Shown one piece after another: positions 31,301 to 42,803 of a stretch of DNA of 64,000 bases. Under the pieces are notes generated by a model that worked only from the letters and a program-made list of their open reading frames with translations, ran no database searches and was not told where the DNA came from. The stretch's first letter is position 1; every line of letters begins with the position of its first letter. Source of the stretch: Blakeslea trispora (Eukaryota > Mucoromycota > Mucoromycetes > Mucorales > Choanephoraceae); contig JAIWNE010000028.1 of assembly GCA_025331445.1 (NCBI GenBank), positions 248,001-312,000 of the forward strand, read 5' to 3'. The position numbers and the translations under genes were made by a program.

Positions 31301-32972
31301 TTATAATTCAAACCGCTCTTTTCGAACAGACCAGCCATACAAAAGTGCTGCATTATTCGTGGTGACCATGGTGGATGGGTGTGCACAGACACCAAGCACA
31401 GTGGCTGTATTGTTGTCGATTGTATCAAATAGCTGTGGATAATTAGGTCGAATGCCATGCTTGAATTCAATATTGAAATCGGGTATCGTATCTTGTTCTT
31501 CTGGATCGCAAGGACCTGTTATATAGAGTTGGATAGAGAGATCAAGTTGAATTGTCTCTAGGAATTCATGAAATTCGCTTTCAAAGGCATAAAATGTATC
31601 TATTTTTTTTTTCTCATGTGTTGGTGTATATATGAGATTCAACTATTTCTTTTTTTTTTTTTTTACCTATTGTATGTATGCTCCATACAAGATGGATCTG
31701 TCTAGTCTTGACAGCATGTTGTTTCTCTTGCATGTATTGAAACAGCAATAACCAAGGTGTGATCCCTACTCCTTCTGCTACCAACACCACTGTCTCATAG
31801 TCCCCAAATGCATCACCCAGAAAAGTAACAAAAGGATACCCTAAAGGCTTACTTAACCTAGCCATCATTTTTTGATCGGGTGGTGTATCATACAGGGCTC
31901 GGGTATCCTTGCCCTTGACCTTGGCATAAAACACAAAAGAGGCTTGCTCATCACCAGTTGAATGACGGGCAATAGAGAACGGATGAGAATGAAACCAAGC
32001 TCGCCACCAAGAACTGTCAAAGGAGACAAAGGCAAATTGACCAGGAAACACTGCATCATACGTATAGGGCACTTGACAGCGAATACGAACAATATCCCCA
32101 GCCAAGGGTTCAACAGAGACAGACTCTGTCCGGAACGACCGATTCAACTGATCTGTCACCCAAAACAAAGTCACAGCAGCATAGAACAGCACAAACGAGA
32201 CATCATGAAGACAGCCCAACAAAATCAACATAAAGAACGCCACAAGATGGGTTACACGAAAGAGCCGGTAGGACAAGGCACGCACAAGAGGATGAGAGCC
32301 AAAGAGTAACAGACATAACGCTGATACCATGCTGAGGCCCGATAGATGGCGAACATTGATCACCATAGACCGGTCATAGAGCTGTTGGAGTTGCCAGGTA
32401 ACATGCGTCATCACTTGGAAACATGCGAGACGACCAAACCAGGCATGCCATGCCATGGTCTGATGAAGCCAAGAGAGTTTGGCTGATAAACCAACAGAGA
32501 TGGCCATGTTGGCCAAGGCAAGTTGAGCTGATCGGTGAGCCATGACCTGCATAGGGTCCTCGTGCAAGGAGTGAATAGGTAAGCCTGTCTTGATCCAGCC
32601 ATTCAAGATGAACAACGACAGGATCTTGGCAATCTTGGAAAGTGATAGTGTTGTTTCAAACACACGATATTCGTAATGAATTAGTCTAGAAGAGCGAGGT
32701 ACGGTTGCATGTCCGAGTAATTTGGCCTTTTGGTATTGATGCTGTTGATACCAGGTAAGGCAGTATTGACTGACTAGGGCACCAAAGAGGACAAGGAGAT
32801 AGACTACAAGCGTTTGGCGATCGTTAGGTAACTCGGTAGGCACTGAGTCAAACACAAAATATGAATTAAATTGAACAAAACTATATACAATGACTATGCT
32901 CACTATAGAATAGGCTGCTAGTCTTCTTGACATGATCATGTCTAAAAGAAAGAAAGAAAAATAAACAAGCAT
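31301..32972 (-). CDS. Ferric-chelate reductase (FRE/NOX superfamily), 2 exons
   Basis: Exons on the minus strand: 31667-32972 and 31301-31599, giving 534 aa. Several membrane segments form the ferric-reductase domain. Candidate heme ligands are His in MAWHAWFGRLACFQVMTH and in RVTHLVAFFMLILLGCLHD. The FAD site reads HSHPFSIAR and the NAD(P)H site reads LVAEGVGITPWLL. Such enzymes move electrons across the plasma membrane to reduce Fe3+ or Cu2+ chelates before uptake. At about 534 aa it is shorter than yeast Fre1 and lacks a long extracellular N-terminus. The first ATG gives MLVYFSFFLLDMI; internal Met residues 12 and 14 codons later are alternative starts. A superoxide-producing NADPH oxidase is less likely because of the reduced spacing and lack of NOX signatures. 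Confidence 0.85.
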
Positions 32973-33749
32973 TCAAACACTTGGATTGTCTTTAAAGTCC
33001 GTTGTGACCGAGGCTTCTAAAATAAAGCAAAGTGCTAGGTTACACGATCATCATTCATACATGATGTCAAATGCAGCAAGACCTAGAACAGTTCTCCTTT
33101 GGATCAGACTAGGATGTCAAAAAAAAAAAGACATCACTATGGTTTATATTTTTATGGACTTTAGGGGTAAAAAAGAGCAATGTATTGTATCAAAAGGGCC
33201 TTTTTTTATCTGTCATACATTTCAACATGCTTGATATAAACAGAGGATATTATTAGAGACAAGGTCCTATTTTTATAGCCAAATGCACAAAAAACAATAG
33301 TTATCTCATAATAAAGAGATTCACAGTAACAAATAAACTCAAGTCGAGATATTACTTTAATGAGGGTTACTCAATTTAGACTACAAACCCCCCCTTTCAA
33401 TTTCTTTATCAATCTATATACACAAAAAAGGAAAATAGGTTTTTCCAGAGAAATAAACAGTATTATATTGTCTTGAGAACCAATACTGTTGATTACCTAG
33501 TCAACCATGAGTAAGATACACAAAAATAGAAAGACCAAAACATCAAATTGTTTACAAGTATGAAACATAAGGTGCGGCTCGGAAGGGAGTATAGTGTAAA
33601 TCCATGTTAAATCGGAACCATCTGAGATTAGACTAAAAACCAATAACAAATAGTGGATAGCCCCCCCTCCTTCTTATTCAATACACTCTTTTCTTTCTCT
33701 CTCTCTCTTTTTCTTTCTTTTTTTTTTTATATATATTTCAAATAGAACA
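32973..33749. other. Divergent intergenic region
   Basis: About 780 bp between the divergent ferric reductase and the Ser/Thr-rich protein genes. It has runs of C (33389-33396 and 33661-33668), then a long CT-rich leader before the ATG at 33750. No exon recognised. Confidence 0.5.
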
Positions 33750-34769
33750 ATGACAGGACAAGAAGATCAATCAAAAAAATCTAAAAAGTTTGCTGTAGGC
33801 GATTTGCCTCCTTCACCGTCAACAAGTACGGGTATGATAGGCAACGCAAAAAGACCTACTAGACATCATGTCAAAAGACGCTCAAGCGGTCGAGTCCATG
33901 TATCCAAGTTGGCTCCTATGGCACGAGCACATGCCAATACAGAGACCGATAGTGAAAAGCCAATGAAGCGAACCCAGTCAAATAAATCACTTTCTCGATT
34001 ATCTACAATAGAGCGTTCCAAAAGTGCTAGCATGATAAGCTTAACACCTGCTACTGGTGATAATAATGAGACACCTACTACTACTGCTGCTGCTGTTGCT
34101 GCTGCTGCTCCCACACATCATTTAACAGAACCCCATTCTCCGCCAACAACACCGCCTATCATAGACAAAAATGAAACAAGTCAACCTGTGAAGCCTAGCT
34201 TTCATGTCTCAAACACTATTCCTGCTGCACCTGTTGAACATACAATGGCAGTGACAGCAGATGATCTAGTGACTGACAAAAAGAAAACTTTTTTGAAATC
34301 TCAATTTGTTGACAAAAAGACAACACTTTCAAACGCAGCTGCTACTTCATCTGGTATGACACGCACACAACAAAAGCTGTTGTTACAGAGAGAACAAAGT
34401 CTGATACACGATGAAAATCATATCGCCCACCCTAAAAACATGATCCGTCTTACACGCGAGATGGAGAAGATGGGCAAAGAATATCGATGTGTTCGTAAAT
34501 ACCAAGACCCTATGATGGACAGTCTGATAAGATGTCAAGAGAAACAGCAAGAAAAGAAAAGGATACCACAGATGCTACATCAACGTACGCATTCTTCTAC
34601 ACAGCTTAATGCACCTGTGCCTCATATGGAACAGCGTAGACAGATTTTACTGAAAGCTGCATTGCAAAAGCAACAACAAGAACAGGAACAACATGATGAG
34701 TCGTTATTAGATGGGAATCGATGGAGTGCAGGCAATCTATTGGAACGTTTATTCTATGGTGTTTCTTAA
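33750..34769 (+). CDS. Ser/Thr-rich regulatory protein, possibly Tco89-like, intronless
   Basis: 339 aa, largely disordered: Lys/Ser-rich start, HHVKRRSSGRVHVSKLAP, repeated Ser-Lys-Ser patches (RTQSNKSLSRLS), and an Ala tract from GCT codons at about 34084-34110. Two better ordered parts follow: SGMTRTQQKLLLQREQSL and a charged segment ending in IRLTREMEKMGKEYRCVRKY, then a Gln-rich coil. A TRTQQKLxLQR segment followed by a helix recalls fungal TORC1-associated Tco89 proteins; this is from memory and unverified. The stop codon lies 2 bp from that of the converging Cmr1 gene. Confidence 0.7.
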   Translation: MTGQEDQSKKSKKFAVGDLPPSPSTSTGMIGNAKRPTRHHVKRRSSGRVHVSKLAPMARAHANTETDSEKPMKRTQSNKSLSRLSTIERSKSASMISLTPATGDNNETPTTTAAAVAAAAPTHHLTEPHSPPTTPPIIDKNETSQPVKPSFHVSNTIPAAPVEHTMAVTADDLVTDKKKTFLKSQFVDKKTTLSNAAATSSGMTRTQQKLLLQREQSLIHDENHIAHPKNMIRLTREMEKMGKEYRCVRKYQDPMMDSLIRCQEKQQEKKRIPQMLHQRTHSSTQLNAPVPHMEQRRQILLKAALQKQQQEQEQHDESLLDGNRWSAGNLLERLFYGVS

Positions 34770-34771
34770 AT

Positions 34772-36406
34772 TTAAGATGGCGATGTCCAACATACAACTC
34801 TCCCTCCTGCATTTGCAGTCAAGACAGTCGGGTTGGCCGTGGTAGGATGGAATTGGCATACACTTGGAATAGCTGTGATATGGTCGCTATCATAGAGTCT
34901 TGCTACTTCCTTACCGGTCACTCCAGAATAAATATCTGTTGTATGTTTCATGTTGCCTATAACTAAGTATTGATAATCCCAACCATTAAGTTTGTTTGTG
35001 TTCCATCTGGCTCTAAAATTGGTAACCCATCTATATACATTAAAAAAAAGAGAGAGAGTTGGATCCTCATCATAAGAAAAAAAAAGAAATATATTATTTT
35101 ACCTGCCAGTATGATTGTTATGTCGAATAGCAGCCTTGAGTTCTAATGACTTCTTGTCGCTACCAAGATCGAATAAGCGAATATAATCATCATAAGAGGC
35201 AGTAGCCAATATATCACCTTGAGGTGACCAATAAGAACTGGTGACTGAATAACCATGTTCAATTGACTCTAATGGCTCTTGATCCTTAAGCATACGTGTG
35301 TCCCAGATAGTCATTGTCCTGTCATTAGAAGCAGCAGCCAAGAGATGCTGATGAACAGGATTTATATGAATACAGCCAATTTTCTTTTCGCGTAACTGAT
35401 GCTCTGTTAGACGATTGTCTCGCTTGTCTTTAAGGACAGCTTGACCATCTGAGGTTGAAAACCAGACTTGGTGTCCATCTTGAGAGACATCAAAACAGGT
35501 AATACCATACTTTTCGCCTTCCAGATCCAAATCTTCAATGAACTCAGTCTTGTTCATGTCAAATGTACGAATACGACCATCATAAGAAGATGTCATGATT
35601 TTGGAATGATCCGATGGAATGAAATGTAAATCAGTCACATTCGATGTATGAGGTCTATACTGATAAACGACAGGATCACCATCATCCTGAACACCTTGAA
35701 CATCCCAAAATCCAAGGTAGCCCTCAGTATCCACTGCACATGCCAGCAATTTGCTGTCTGAAGGATGGAACCTAGTTTGCATTTGTTTTTTCTTAGTAGA
35801 GGGGTCTCCTTGAAGCATTTCATACTTACTGAGCAGCAGTGATACGACTTGTTGTGACCTTCACAGTGGCCCATTCATGCTCAATCTTCATGTTGGCAAG
35901 TCTCTTTTCAAGTGCTGTATCTGATTCAACTACCAAGCCAGGCTCTTGTTTGATTGCGGGCTGTGTATTGGGCATAGCCAATGCATCTTGCATCAGACTT
36001 TTCAGCTCCTGGTGGTCTTTTTCGTTCAATACATCAAGGGTTTCTTTCTTTTGTCGTTTGCTGATCAGACCGTCTGCTTCGACTGCTGCAAGTCCCCGTT
36101 TGAGATCTTCTTCGTTAGGATCCTTGCCGCGAATTCTGTTGGAGACACGCGTTGGCAACGACTTTTCCTTTTTCTTGGGTTTCGGAATATGTTTTTTGAG
36201 GTTAGAAGAAGAGGCTGCTTTCTTGGTATTGAGTGTAGGAATTTCCAAATTGCGTAGTAAAGCCTCATTCTCTCTAAGTTTAGAATAAGTTTTTTTTTTC
36301 TCTCTGCTTTTCTTTCTCTCTATGATTTTACGGCAAAACAATCGATCTTTTACCTAATATTTTCTAATCGCTTTCTCTCATACTCGGATAATTGAGCGGT
36401 CGACAT
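34772..36406 (-). CDS. CMR1: WD40 protein Cmr1/WDR76, 4 exons
   Basis: Exons on the minus strand: 36354-36406, 35830-36273, 35103-35771 and 34772-35030, giving 474 aa. The start MSTAQLSEYERKRLENI and the following RENEALLRNLEI are typical of Cmr1/WDR76, then a Lys-rich region with SNRIRG. WD repeats follow, including LGFWDVQG, DGRIRTFDMN, NDRTMTIWDTR and DDYIRLFDLG, ending GGRVVCWTSPS. Cmr1 binds UV-damaged and chromatin DNA and gathers in intranuclear quality-control foci; WDR76 is linked to CUL4-DDB1 ligases. The spliced length is close to the yeast protein (about 520 aa). Confidence 0.9.
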
Positions 36407-37799
36407 GATGTATAGGCAATACAAAAAAAAAAGAAAAAGTAAAATTAAAAAACAAAAACTTGACACATAAAAAAACAAAAAATAAAAAGTCTAGTCGGAG
36501 CTTTGATTTTGACAGCCCAAGCAAACCAAAAATGTTGCGTTTTCTCCTTTTCGAATAAAATACATTATTCGTCAAAAACCAAAGAGACTCTGGTAACAGT
36601 GAAGAGAGAATAACAAAGACTTGGAATTGCATGAGTTATGTTGGTATGTTGAGATGCATTAACCAGTCACAAACTATCTCGTTTTTTTTTTAAAACACAA
36701 TTCATGCAAATTTTCTTGTCAACTGAAAAATGAGGAAAGTCAAATGCCAACTGCATTTCTGTTACATTTGATTGGCTAATCTTCAACTTTATAATTTTAT
36801 GCTCATCATAGAGTGTTCAACATAAGCCTCCTTTTTTTTCTCGTTTCATGTTCTTTTGAATTAGATAAAAAGTGCTTCAAGAGCAGAACATGAGCCTGTC
36901 TATTTTCGTAACAGTTTTATGAGAAACACAATGTTCATCATTTTATATTTCTTTGAAAGATAGACTAACAATGACCAAATTGATTCAGATTGTTTACGTC
37001 AACTTATTTTTTCCATTTGATTTCCTTTACCAGCTGAACTCGTTTTCCTATATAAAGATTGATTGTCAGGATATCTCGAGAAGAAAGATAGCACACAAGA
37101 AGGAAGATAGCAAAATTCAGGTTTATGATAGCTTTGATGAGAAAGGAAGAAAATAATCAAAGCCAAACTACTCCTTTAAAATCTTTGCGGGATACAAAAT
37201 GCTATTGGAGCTATGCCTTCAGTCAATACAATCGCATGATGGCAATGTAAATACAGGCACACTAATTCAACATTGGTCCGAGAAAACAAGGCTGATTTGC
37301 ATTCTCGAAACCTGTTTGTTAGTGAGGGCAAGAAAACAATACAGCTGAGGAAAATTGAGAGCAAGTAAAACACTGGAAAAATGACAAAAATCAATGTCAA
37401 AATCAGTGAGCTTTCATACTCTGCTCAAGTAGCTGAGTTATTATCTCAACTACGTAATGCCTATATCAACGGAAAAATAAAGCGTATTCTTGCTTCTTAT
37501 TCTTCATCTTTCTTGAGAGTATGATAGTGAATGTAATTGTGCTCTATATAGTATGATAGTATAAAGCAAAGTAAGGTAGTAACGCACTTTTTGTACAGAA
37601 TTCATAAAGTAGCCATATTCGGCTTTGAAAGCCAGTACCACTGTGAAAAATGCTTACAGAGTTTATTTGTCCAATCAAACAACATGTGAAGATTGTCACA
37701 CTTTTCTTTTTTCTTCTTTACTCTCTTTTCCCTTTTTCCTCTTTTCTTTTGTTTTTTTTTCTTTTACTTTCTCTCTACTAAACTTTTGCTGTCTTAATT
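36407..37799. other. Gene-free interval
   Basis: About 1.4 kb with poly-A/T tracts and CT-rich stretches before the carrier gene (37690-37770). It includes one more copy of TTGAGAGCAAG at 37355. No exon recognised. Confidence 0.5.
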
Positions 37800-38856
37800 A
37801 TGTCAAAAGGTATTGTACCATTCGAAGACTACAAATTGCCCCCTTTGGGCCATGCGATTTCTGGTGCAGTTGGATCAACTATCGCCAATTTATTTATTTA
37901 CCCACTTGACATGTAAAGAATAAACAAGGGCTTGCCTATGTCCATCTATCTAACCTGAATTCTCTTTCAGCTCTACAACCCGACTTCAATTGAAAGGAGA
38001 AACGGAAAAGGACGAAGGTATTCTGGAGACCATCAAGGCAATTTACAAGAATGAAGGTGGTATCAAAGGCTTGTATGCAGGACTTGAATCAGATACTCTG
38101 GCAACTGTTCTTTCTAGCTTTATTTATTTCTATTGTTACACTGCACTTCGAAATGTTCAAGAAAAGTTTAACGCCAATGTTGGTAAATCTTCAGCTCAGT
38201 TGAATGTGGCTCAAGAACTGTTCCTGGGTGCTGAAGCAGCATTGGTCTCAAGATTCTTCACAACACCTGTCTCAAACGTAACCACTCGCCTTCAAACAGC
38301 AGGTCACAAATCCAAGGGATTCAAAGAAATTGCCCTTGATATCTTGAAGGAAAAGGGCATCACAGGATTTTGGACAGGTAGATGAACGCGATAGTTTATA
38401 TATCTTCAAGAGGCTAACAGAGTGGGTTCTACAGGATATAGAGCATCTATCATTCTGGTGTCCAACCCATCCATCACTTATTTTGTTTTCGAAAAGATCA
38501 AGGCCATCTACATGAAAGCACAAAAAAAGACATCTTTGAGTGGCCTTGAAGTGTTTTTGTTTTCCGCCCTTTCCAAGAGCATAGCCACAATGATCACTTA
38601 CCCCTTCATCTTTTTGCGAACAAGAATGATTAGTGGCAAAGGCAAGAAGAAGCAACAAGGTATGTTGGCCACTCTTAAGGAAGTCGTACAAGAGAATGGC
38701 GTTTCAGGTCTCTACAAGGGCATGCAAGCCCAAATTACCAAAGGGTTCTTTAACCAAGGCATTATGTACATGATCAAGGATTATGTTGCAACCTATTTAG
38801 CCTTGGCATTTTATCATTCGTATAAGCTTAGAAATAGAGCAAAGGTTGCCAATTAA
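37800..38856 (+). CDS. Peroxisomal-type adenine nucleotide carrier (PMP47/ANT1, SLC25 family), 3 exons
   Basis: Exons 37800-37912, 37971-38377 and 38435-38856, giving 313 aa. Three carrier signatures appear: YPLDISTTRLQ, TPVSNVTTRLQ and YPFIFLRTRM, each followed by the usual GL/GF-x-G element (GLYAGL, GFWTGY, GLYKGM). The start HAISGAVGSTIANLFIYPLD matches the PMP47/SLC25A17 group, which exchanges ATP, CoA or related nucleotides across the peroxisome membrane for fatty acid activation. A mitochondrial carrier is the alternative. No peroxisomal targeting signal can be proven from sequence. Confidence 0.88.
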
Positions 38857-39234
38857 TACACAAGCGTACATATTATCTGTATATAAGCACATATACCTCT
38901 AATGTATATTAAGAGAAATACATTTGCTGTCTTTTCTTTTATTGTTTCAAAGAGATGAAAAAGTATTCAAAGTGACAGATAGATGGGAACAGTATCTTTT
39001 TAAATATTAGGATCAATAGGACAATGACACTCAAGATGCAACTTAGTAATCAAAGCTCATCTAAATCATCATTTTTTGTATACCAGATGCTACCCTGTTA
39101 ACTTGTTGATTCCATAGTCTCCTCCTTTGTTCTTCTTTACAACACTACAAGCAGTAGTGTGTGTCCGGAAGTAGTATTTATGTATATTTTTTTGGTTTCT
39201 CTAAAATAAGATTATTCTCTTTAACCCTGTTGAC
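38857..39234. other. Spacer between carrier and Pho88 genes
   Basis: 378 bp between tandem genes on the same strand. Probably the 3' UTR of the carrier and the promoter of the next gene. No exon recognised. Confidence 0.45.
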
Positions 39235-39938
39235 ATGCCAGACTGGAATCGAGTGCTCAATCATCCTGTCTCTAACATTGGCTTTTTCTATCTTGTTCGG
39301 CAGCTCATCAGGACTTTTGAGTTAGATGATCCTCACTATTTGGGTGTGATCAGATCCATCTATTTGTGCTCGCAGATCGCTGTTCTCTTATTGACCTTTT
39401 ATGTCCTGTCAATTATCCGTAAAAAGAACGGTAAGACTCATTGTTTTTGTAATTTAGTCTAAATGTCTTTCTCCAAATGAATAGATACAACTTCACTGCG
39501 CTATGTTGAGCCAGGAGGGCATTCTTGGAATGGTTTAGAGACAGCAGATAAATTAATCAATACTACTGTGATGGGTGTGTACATATGTCTTGAGCAAAAG
39601 AAAGCAAAACTGACTTTGTTCCTTTTAAATTAGAATACGATATTCAGGAAACAAAGAAACAAATGCAAACCAATTTTACGAGCATTGCTATTATTGCTTT
39701 TCTTCACCTCAGATTTGGCTATATTCAGCCATTGATGATGCAGTCTATCTTGGGCTTCAAGACATTTCTTATGACAAAAGAAGCACGGATTCATCTTTTT
39801 CATGCTTCAACTTCAAGTGGGGAATTACGTCGTCCTTTCCGCGTAGAAGGACCTTTCAGCCTATTGAATCAAAAGAACCAGCCCAAGACAGATAAAGGAA
39901 GTATCAAGCGTGCAGAAAAGGCTTTGAAGGCACAATAA
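39235..39938 (+). CDS. PHO88: Pho88/Snd3 ER membrane protein, 3 exons
   Basis: Exons 39235-39430, 39485-39574 and 39634-39938, giving 196 aa, typical for the family. LRYVEPGGHSWNG, YDIQETKKQM, HLRFGYIQPLMMQSI and ARIHLFH with GELRRPF match Pho88. Hydrophobic segments are near the N-terminus and around LTFYVLSII. Snd3/Pho88 belongs to the SRP-independent targeting route that inserts membrane proteins into the ER; it was first described through phosphate transport phenotypes. The C-terminal Lys-rich tail (IKRAEKALKAQ) is expected. Confidence 0.88.
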
Positions 39939-40552
39939 AAGAAAGAAAAGAGAGGGAGAAGTGCATCTTTTCTGTTTGTTTCCAAAATGGCTTTTCTACA
40001 GATATACTCTCCTAGTTTCAGTTGACATGTTCATACTTGCATTAACAAAACACACAGGCATAAGCATATGTCACTTGTTTCCAATGAACAATTCGTCTTT
40101 GGTGGTTATTGTGTCTTCAACAAAGCCAAGACTTCTACAGAGCAAAAGCGGCTAGGATTCTTTGTTTGTTTGTAGTGCACTGTATAAACCATTTTTTCTA
40201 ATGATAGGACCTAGAATTCCTATATTCAAAGTGATGGTGTCCTCTTAAAAGTCACTGTTCACAATCATAATAATAAATGAGATTTTGGACCTGTTTTCTT
40301 GAACTCACTGACAAAAGTATCAAAGCAAGCCTTGTTGTTGCCCACTTTTTCTGCAATACCAAAGTAAACTCTCTTTCTCTATCATAAACACGTCAACTAT
40401 TGAAATAAACATATCTACATATGGATATTAATTAGCCGTTTGTATGGCATGGCTGGCTTACATGCTTTTATCGATACAAGAGCATCATATTCTCTTTTTT
40501 TTTTTACTACAAAACAATTAGTAATAATCACTATAAATCATCTTTATTGAAT
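39939..40552. other. Gene-free interval
   Basis: About 600 bp with no supported gene; the frame 39961-40155 lacks motifs or splice partners. Probably the 3' UTR of Pho88 and neutral sequence. Confidence 0.45.
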
Positions 40553-41153
40553 TTAGCAGCAATAGATTGATATTGTGGTATTCCGCCACTTGAGTAAGTA
40601 ACGAGCCAGTTCGGCAGTAGTACTGGTAAAGACACGACTATACTTCCTAACATGAAAAAAGCTCAGAATATTACTATTGTAATAATTAAGGCCAGTCAGT
40701 TCAAGCAAGTGAATAAGCTTGATGAATCGATAGGCATAGCTTATCATATAGCTCATCATCAAGATATAATCTTTGAGTGAACGAACAGTGCGGTTTCGCA
40801 TGCCAATAGCTTTTACAGAGAGTGCACAATGCCTGAGCCCAATAGGTATTTTGTTGTTGAACGGGATACTGGCAATCCTGTTGAAATCCAGTTGATGATG
40901 TTGAAGAAGTGTCAGTTGTAATATATTGCAAGTTAATAAATTCAATGAGAAGTGAGCTATCTCCTTTTTTTTTTTTACCAAAAAGAAATAGAGGGAGCTT
41001 ATTTTGCTGCACAAATTCAACAACAACATCAACATGTTTCTTTGGTTTTTCTCTTTTTTGCATTTGATGGTTTTTTTTTCCTCTATGATCCCTGAATACA
41101 GTGGAAGGGTCTAAAAACCGGAAAATTGTAAGTACTAAACAGTCATTGTTCAT
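40553..41153 (-). other. Possible coding locus or relic, unassigned
   Basis: Two overlapping minus-strand frames (40553-41035 and 40701-41153) both look partly protein-like, for example FNRIASIPFNNKIPIGLRH and YILMMSYMISYAYRFIKLI in one frame. They are separated by poly-A tracts that could be intron sequence. No donor/acceptor set gave a continuous product that I trust, and no family is recognised. It may be a real, poorly conserved gene or a decayed element. Confidence 0.25.
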
Positions 41154-41757
41154 TACTAATTCCTCTTCTCTCTCTTGTATATGTTATCTTATTCTTTAAT
41201 GTAAGCAATTCTATCATATAACTAATTACTGTTTTTGAATCAATCTTTTCTAGAATTCTGATAGATTTGTCTATAAATTTATATGTTTCAAAAAATATGC
41301 CAACAATTTCCGAATAAAGTGTAACATGTTAGTAAATTTGATTGTCCCTCCATCCCAGAAAATCCTAGTTTCCTTCTTCTGCTACAATGGTTGTTCCCTC
41401 TCTTACATACCGTATAAAATTCTGATTCCTTTCAATTTCTCATACATTTCGATCTGGTTAGGGCAGTTCAGCTTTTAAGCTACATGCTCGCGAGTCATTA
41501 AATAAACAAAAATCATGAACCATATCAATCAACACTTTATGAATTTGACAAAAGCAATAAGAGTTATCTACTTTTTATATCACTTTTTTTTTTATTAAGG
41601 CTGTTCAAACCATTTTTGAGCATTTCTTTCTGTAAATTATTCATAAATATGTGCAATAAAACAAAACTTGACTAATATGAGATTTGCTGAAAAAGAGGAA
41701 AATACAATTTATAGATTCAAGGTAGCTCGTAGAGACAGATAGATAGATATCAAAAAC
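41154..41757. other. Gene-free interval
   Basis: About 600 bp, strongly AT-rich, with no coding support. The right end is the 3' flank of the zinc-knuckle gene. Confidence 0.45.
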
Positions 41758-42803
41758 TTAAGCTTCAGAGGGACAATCACGGGCCTGTTAAAGAAAAGAA
41801 AGTTAATTGTCTGGTTCATGTTCATGTCTTTCTCTCGTTTTTTTTTGCACTTACAATATGACCAACTTGGTTACACTTGTAACAAGACTTGGCTTGAGGA
41901 GGTTTATCACAATCTCTTGACATATGGCCAGTGAGGCCACAGTTATAACACTTGGGACCAGAAGACCAACCGCTGTTACCACCGCTAGGACAATCACGAC
42001 TTAAATGTCCAGAATCACCACAGCTGTAACAGCCTCTAGAGTTACCACCGTATCCACCACGGCTGTTACCACCTTCAGGACAGTCGCGAGATCTGTGACC
42101 AGGCTTGTTGCAAGTGTAACAAGCAGGACCTTCACTGCTGAAAGCTTCAGGACAGTCGCGAGACAAATGGCCTGATTGACTACATTGATAACAACGCTTT
42201 TCTGCACGGGGTTCAGGACTAGCAAAAGAAAAGTCAATTGAGAAATTCAACTTAAGAGCAAATAACACATACCAGTCTCTGGAAACATGACCTTCTTGTT
42301 GACAGTTGTAACTATAAAGCTATGTAAGCACTTTTTCTATCTTGACTGATTTGTTTATGCATCCTAGTACGCTTACCAGACAGAATCAGACTTGGTGCAG
42401 TCTCTAGCTTGGTGACCAGCTAACGAATATACAGAAAAAAAAAAGTGAGACACAAGAAAATGGCTTGGAACGGTCTTCTTTATTAAACTGTTACGCAATA
42501 TGATACAAACCCACTCTTGTTGTCGTCAAGAATTGACAAGCAAGGATGGAATCTGTTTGTGAACTCTGGACAAGCAAGTTGAAAAGAGGCTTAAATGTGA
42601 TTATGGAGAAGATTCTTTTTTTTTTTTAAAAGCGTCAACTGTAAATCACACAAATAGCCTGACAATCCTACTTGGGTCCGTCATAGACGTAGTAGATATA
42701 AAGGGAAAAAGAAGGATCGCGTCTCCAAAATATAAGAAAAAAAATGATTTTTGTACTAACGTTCACCACACTTGTAACAGGTACCACTTTGACGGAAAGA
42801 CAT
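41758..42803 (-). CDS. CNBP/Gis2/Byr3-type protein with seven CCHC zinc knuckles, 5 exons
   Basis: Exons on the minus strand: 42761-42803, 42377-42419, 42273-42311, 41855-42218 and 41758-41784, giving 171 aa. Seven CX2CX4HX4C knuckles follow each other: CYKCGEPGHQARDC, CYNCQQEGHVSRDC, CYQCSQSGHLSRDC, CYTCNKPGHRSRDC, CYSCGDSGHLSRDC, CYNCGLTGHMSRDC and CYKCNQVGHIARDC. A Gly/Arg/Ser linker lies between knuckles 4 and 5. The family binds single-stranded nucleic acids and translating mRNAs. Several introns interrupt knuckles at equivalent places, two of them inside the last Cys codon, and the first intron is long (341 nt) with the donor GTTAGT. Confidence 0.95.

Noticed and set aside
37625..37909. 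Frame of 94 codons overlapping the carrier start
   Set aside because: It covers the CT-rich leader and the first carrier exon in the wrong frame.
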